Source of the DNA: Cylindrospermopsis curvispora GIHE-G1
GTDB lineage: Bacteria > Cyanobacteriota > Cyanobacteriia > Cyanobacteriales > Nostocaceae
NCBI RefSeq assembly: GCF_014489415.1
Contig: NZ_CP060823.1
Coordinates: 62,001-126,000, forward strand
Length of the DNA: 64,000 bases
Reading direction: 5' to 3'
Position numbers and translations under genes: made by a program. This document shows, piece after piece, positions 63,815 through 64,000 of the stretch; the first letter of the stretch is position 1, and each line of letters opens with the position of its first letter. The notes under the pieces were generated by a model. It saw nothing but the letters and a program-made list of their open reading frames with translations. It did no database searches and had not been told where the DNA came from.

Positions 63815-64000
63815 AGCTCCTTTCGCAGCATTTAGACCATTTCAGTCTGGATCTTATCGCTCTACAACTCCTGTACCATCTCCCACTACTGTTTATGGTA
63901 TGTTGCTAAACTTCGCAGGAATTGAGCAGAGATCCGCTACGGATCAGGCTATTACCTTGATTAAGGATGATTTACCTTCAATCGAAATTGCCGTAGGTAT
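63789..64000 (+). CDS. cas5: Cas5 (Cmx5/DevS-like), 3' partial at window edge
   Basis: About 70 residues are visible from the ATG at 63789 (GTG at 63798 possible). VFLLIEAPFAAFRPFQSGS followed by TTPVPSPTTVYGMLLNFAGI is the standard Cas5 start, with the S-P-T-T segment that binds the crRNA handle. The gene continues beyond the window. Further cas genes may follow. Confidence 0.93.
   Translation, partial: MGQVFLLIEAPFAAFRPFQSGSYRSTTPVPSPTTVYGMLLNFAGIEQRSATDQAITLIKDDLPSIEIAVG

Noticed and set aside
53069-64000. Assignment of the CRISPR locus to type I-G because of the Cas4-Cas1 fusion
   Set aside because: I-G signature genes (csb1, csb2, csx17) are absent; Cas6, Cas8, Cas7 and Cas5 look like the MYXAN/DevTRS-type I-B set.
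1-64000. tRNA, rRNA or riboswitch genes
   Set aside because: None could be recognised by eye on either strand.

Overview
The window is AT-rich cyanobacterial DNA. It carries the octamer GCGATCGC (HIP1) many times, GUN4 domains, HIP1-rich palindromic repeats, an IS1-family element, a chloroplast-like group II intron and a CyRepA1-type plasmid replication protein. Filamentous Nostocales-type cyanobacteria fit best, but no gene fixes the genus. A replication initiator, two ParA/ParB pairs and a KfrA-like protein point to a large plasmid, or a plasmid-derived island, that works as a defence depot.

Layout. 1-3.4 kb: 3' part of a large Eco57I-like DNA methyltransferase. 3.4-12.9 kb: a decayed, repeat-filled zone with a protease-GUN4 gene whose catalytic serine is Asn, a broken RAYT transposase, an IS1 element with exact 8-bp target duplication, remnants of a trypsin/trypco1 pair, a protein with an RNxxxH motif, and a group II intron. 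12.9-18 kb: a compact four-gene operon (QGN-repeat protein, iSTAND-like protein, MoxR ATPase, membrane protein ending in GUN4) that looks like an NTP-dependent conflict system. 17.9-19.0 kb: a 1.1-kb segment, with an intact RAYT, duplicated from or to 5.0-6.1 kb. 18.9-22.6 kb: a leftward membrane/ATPase operon. 23-29.4 kb: replication and partition core (small CopG-like ORF, repA leader with promoter and hairpin, CyRepA1, direct repeats, ParA, ParB). 29.8-32.2 kb: a fragment of a modular secreted metallophosphatase. 32.3-34 kb: a second, leftward parAB with a perfect 24-bp palindrome upstream. 34.5-35.7 kb: a membrane-tethered nuclease-like protein. 36.8-45.2 kb: a T-rich block (KfrA-like, ExeA-like ATPase, YdjM-like, HerA-like ATPase, HlyD-like, coiled-coil, secreted and ASCH proteins). 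45.4-50 kb: an XRE regulator and a 1358-aa DUF4011-type helicase-nuclease. 50-52.6 kb: small genes, an FGE-sulfatase-like protein and a GNAT. 53-64 kb: a type I-B/MYXAN-like CRISPR-Cas locus (cas4-cas1 fusion, cas2, 16-repeat array, WYL regulator, cas6, cas3, cas8 with an internal cas11 start, cas7, partial cas5).

The most interesting signal lies between the WYL gene and cas6. Two degenerate CRISPR repeats (57705-57740 and 57785-57820) flank a 44-nt pseudo-spacer. The first keeps the Cas6 stem and 3' handle; the second keeps the upstream part and stem. The first 11 nt of the pseudo-spacer match, except at position 6, a site directly after ATG and abutting the -35 of the predicted cas6-cas3-cas8-cas7-cas5 promoter. 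This looks like a CreR/CreA-type crRNA-like guide by which the Cas complex represses its own operon. A second notable pattern is a 24-bp palindrome that lies before parA, inside parB and within dispersed repeats, and could be a parS-like site. The assignments rest on motif recognition by eye; no database search was possible.
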